A stretch of DNA of 9,514 nucleotides, taken from Sedimenticola sp. Lineage in GTDB: Bacteria; Pseudomonadota; Gammaproteobacteria; Chromatiales; Chromatiaceae. Under the pieces are notes generated by a model, which saw nothing but the letters and a program-made list of their open reading frames with translations, had not been told where the DNA came from and did not search any database. Positions 7,683-9,514 of the stretch are shown piece after piece. Position 1 is the stretch's first letter; each line of letters starts with the position of its first letter. A program made the position numbers and the translations under genes. The DNA lies in NCBI GenBank assembly GCA_027038775.1, contig JALWGP010000271.1, positions 1 through 9,514 on the forward strand. Direction: 5' to 3'.

Positions 7683-7695
7683 CGCTATTCTAGCG
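7683..7695. other. small inverted repeat directly before the mnmG start
   Basis: CGCTA (7683-7687) and TAGCG (7691-7695) form a perfect 5-base stem with a 3-base loop, ending two bases before the mnmG ATG. It covers the place where a Shine-Dalgarno site would be, and none is recognisable. TAGAAT on the minus strand, in the same spot, resembles a -10 box, but no -35 box sits at a suitable distance. This could be a translational control hairpin or chance. Confidence 0.3.
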
Positions 7696-7754
7696 TTTTA
7701 CAGTTGTTAAGATGACTGTCGGTTTTTCTGGAAGTTCTTTCTATCCAAATCGCC

Positions 7755-7826
7755 GTAGGGTGGGCAAAGCGCAGCGTGCCCGCCATGACCTGACGGGCAC
7801 GGCCATACGGCCTTTGCCCATCCTAC
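7755..7826. repeat. nested palindromic repeat element upstream of moxR
   Basis: Outer arms are GTAGGGTGGGCAAAG (7755-7769) and CTTTGCCCATCCTAC (7812-7826). They pair at all 15 positions if transcribed rightward, with one G-U wobble (7760 with 7821). Inside, CGTGCCCG (7775-7782) pairs perfectly with CGGGCACG (7794-7801) around an 11-base loop, and GCC (7802-7804) with GGC (7809-7811) forms a third small stem, giving a three-way-junction shape. No T-run follows, and it lies between divergent genes, so a terminator role is unlikely. From memory, similar intergenic palindromes with a GTAGGGTGGGCA core are scattered in many proteobacterial genomes, as REP-like or MITE-like repeats; this cannot be verified here. 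It ends 31 bases before the moxR ATG and so may lie in its leader. Confidence 0.75.
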
Positions 7827-7857
7827 TTCTGCTTTCAGAGGCGACCGGGGGTTGTCC

Positions 7858-8798
<941 letters not shown>

Positions 8799-8799
<1 letters not shown>

Positions 8800-9514
8800 T
8801 GGTGCAGCTGGCCCGCTTCCTGCGCGTCGTCCGCCCCGACGCCCGGGGCAGGCTGCGCGTCACCGGTCGCACCATCTACATCCTGCCCACCAGGTACGGC
8901 GTGGTCTTCGGCCTGCTGCTGGCCACCCTGCTCATCGCCTCCATCAACTACGCCAACAATCCCGCCTTCCTGCTCACCTTTCTCCTCGCCGGCATCTTCT
9001 TCCAGGCCATCTTCCACACCTGGCGCAACCTGAAGGGGCTGGAGCTCCGTTGCCTGGGCGCGGCGCCCGTCTTCGCCGGGGACCGGGCCCGGATCCGGCT
9101 GAAGCTGCGCGCTGCCGACGGCGGCCGCCACCCCGGCCTGCGCCTCGCCTTCGACGGGGAAACCCCGGTGGCCGCCGACCTGTCCACCGACGGCGAGGCG
9201 GAGGTTACGCTCGGCCTGCGCACCCGCCGCCGCGGCCGCCAGCCCGTGGGCCGGCTGCGCCTGGAGAGCCGCTACCCCCTGGGGCTGCTGCGCGCCTGGT
9301 GCTACCTGGAGCCGGGGCACTCCCTGCTGGTGTGGCCCCGGCCGCTGAAGGAGCGGCTGGAGACCGGGGCCCCCGCCTGGGAGGGGAGCCAGCAGGGCGA
9401 CCGGGGGGTGGGCGCCGACGACTTCGCCGGCCACCGCAACTACCACCCCGGCGATCCCCCTTCGCGCCTTCACTGGAAGGCGCTGGCGGCGGAGAAGGGG
9501 CTGCTGGTGAAGGC
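8799..9514 (+). CDS. DUF58 membrane protein, 5' part, runs off the window
   Basis: The frame opens at ATG 8799 and stays open for 238 codons to the window end, so the C-terminus is missing (family members are about 300-430 residues). Two adjacent hydrophobic stretches, about residues 33-49 (GVVFGLLLATLLIASIN) and 56-73, form a membrane anchor; a hydrophilic domain follows. The DUF58 signature appears near the end as GHRNYHPGDPPSRLHWKALA (211-230), corresponding to the family's R-x-Y-x-x-GD-x-x-R-x-I-x-W-K pattern. Its one-base overlap with the MoxR gene and the family pairing support a functional unit in which the MoxR ATPase acts on the DUF58 protein at the membrane. A transglutaminase-like gene is the expected next neighbour. 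The biochemical role of DUF58 proteins is not established. No separate strong ribosome site is seen, consistent with coupling. Confidence 0.92.

Noticed and set aside
6598..7710. Plus-strand open frame of 370 codons covering the mnmG 5' half
   Set aside because: Antisense to conserved MnmG motifs, with a composition typical of shadow frames.
7696..7754. Promoter boxes for mnmG or moxR in the AT-richer part of the intergenic region
   Set aside because: TAGAAT (minus strand) resembles a -10 box and TTAACA a -35 box, but they are only about 12 bases apart. No plus-strand pair with 16-18 base spacing was convincing.

Overview
The window looks like a chromosomal segment of a high-GC gammaproteobacterium. 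Codons end mostly in G or C, the MnmG protein is close in pattern to the enterobacterial one, and the MoxR/DUF58 pair and the cell-envelope sugar genes suit a Chromatiales/Ectothiorhodospiraceae- or Pseudomonas-like organism. The taxonomic guess rests on protein pattern and composition only.

Layout: two divergent transcription units flank an intergenic region at about 7681-7857. The minus-strand unit, read from right to left, runs mnmG (tRNA wobble-uridine modification) - glycosyltransferase - zinc-ribbon SAM methyltransferase - double-kinase-domain protein - NodU/CmcH-type carbamoyltransferase - rmlB (dTDP-glucose 4,6-dehydratase). Gaps are short (18, 70 and 45 bases) or genes overlap (by about 26 and 4 bases), so the six genes could form one operon. 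The last five look like a surface-glycan (LPS core or O-antigen, or exopolysaccharide) module: RmlB makes a dTDP-deoxysugar precursor, the glycosyltransferase adds a sugar, and the methyltransferase, kinase(s) and carbamoyltransferase could decorate it. The carbamoyltransferase and kinase neighbours recall the Pseudomonas aeruginosa LPS-core region (wapO and adjacent kinase genes), but I cannot test this by alignment here.

The plus-strand unit holds a MoxR-type AAA+ ATPase and a DUF58 membrane protein whose start overlaps the MoxR stop by one base. It runs off the right end. In other genomes this pair is usually followed by a transglutaminase-like protein.

The intergenic region carries a strong nested palindrome at 7755-7826 just upstream of moxR. 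Its outer 15-base arms pair fully at the RNA level with one G-U wobble, and two smaller hairpins sit inside, so it looks like a dispersed palindromic repeat.

Main oddities: rmlB is broken by an in-frame TAG, yet the RmlB-like reading continues beyond it to the window edge. mnmG is followed by a glycan gene instead of its usual partner rsmG. One protein carries two kinase-like domains, both apparently with catalytic residues. I found no tRNA, rRNA, CRISPR array, insertion sequence or convincing intrinsic terminator, and no gene-free stretch longer than 300 bases.
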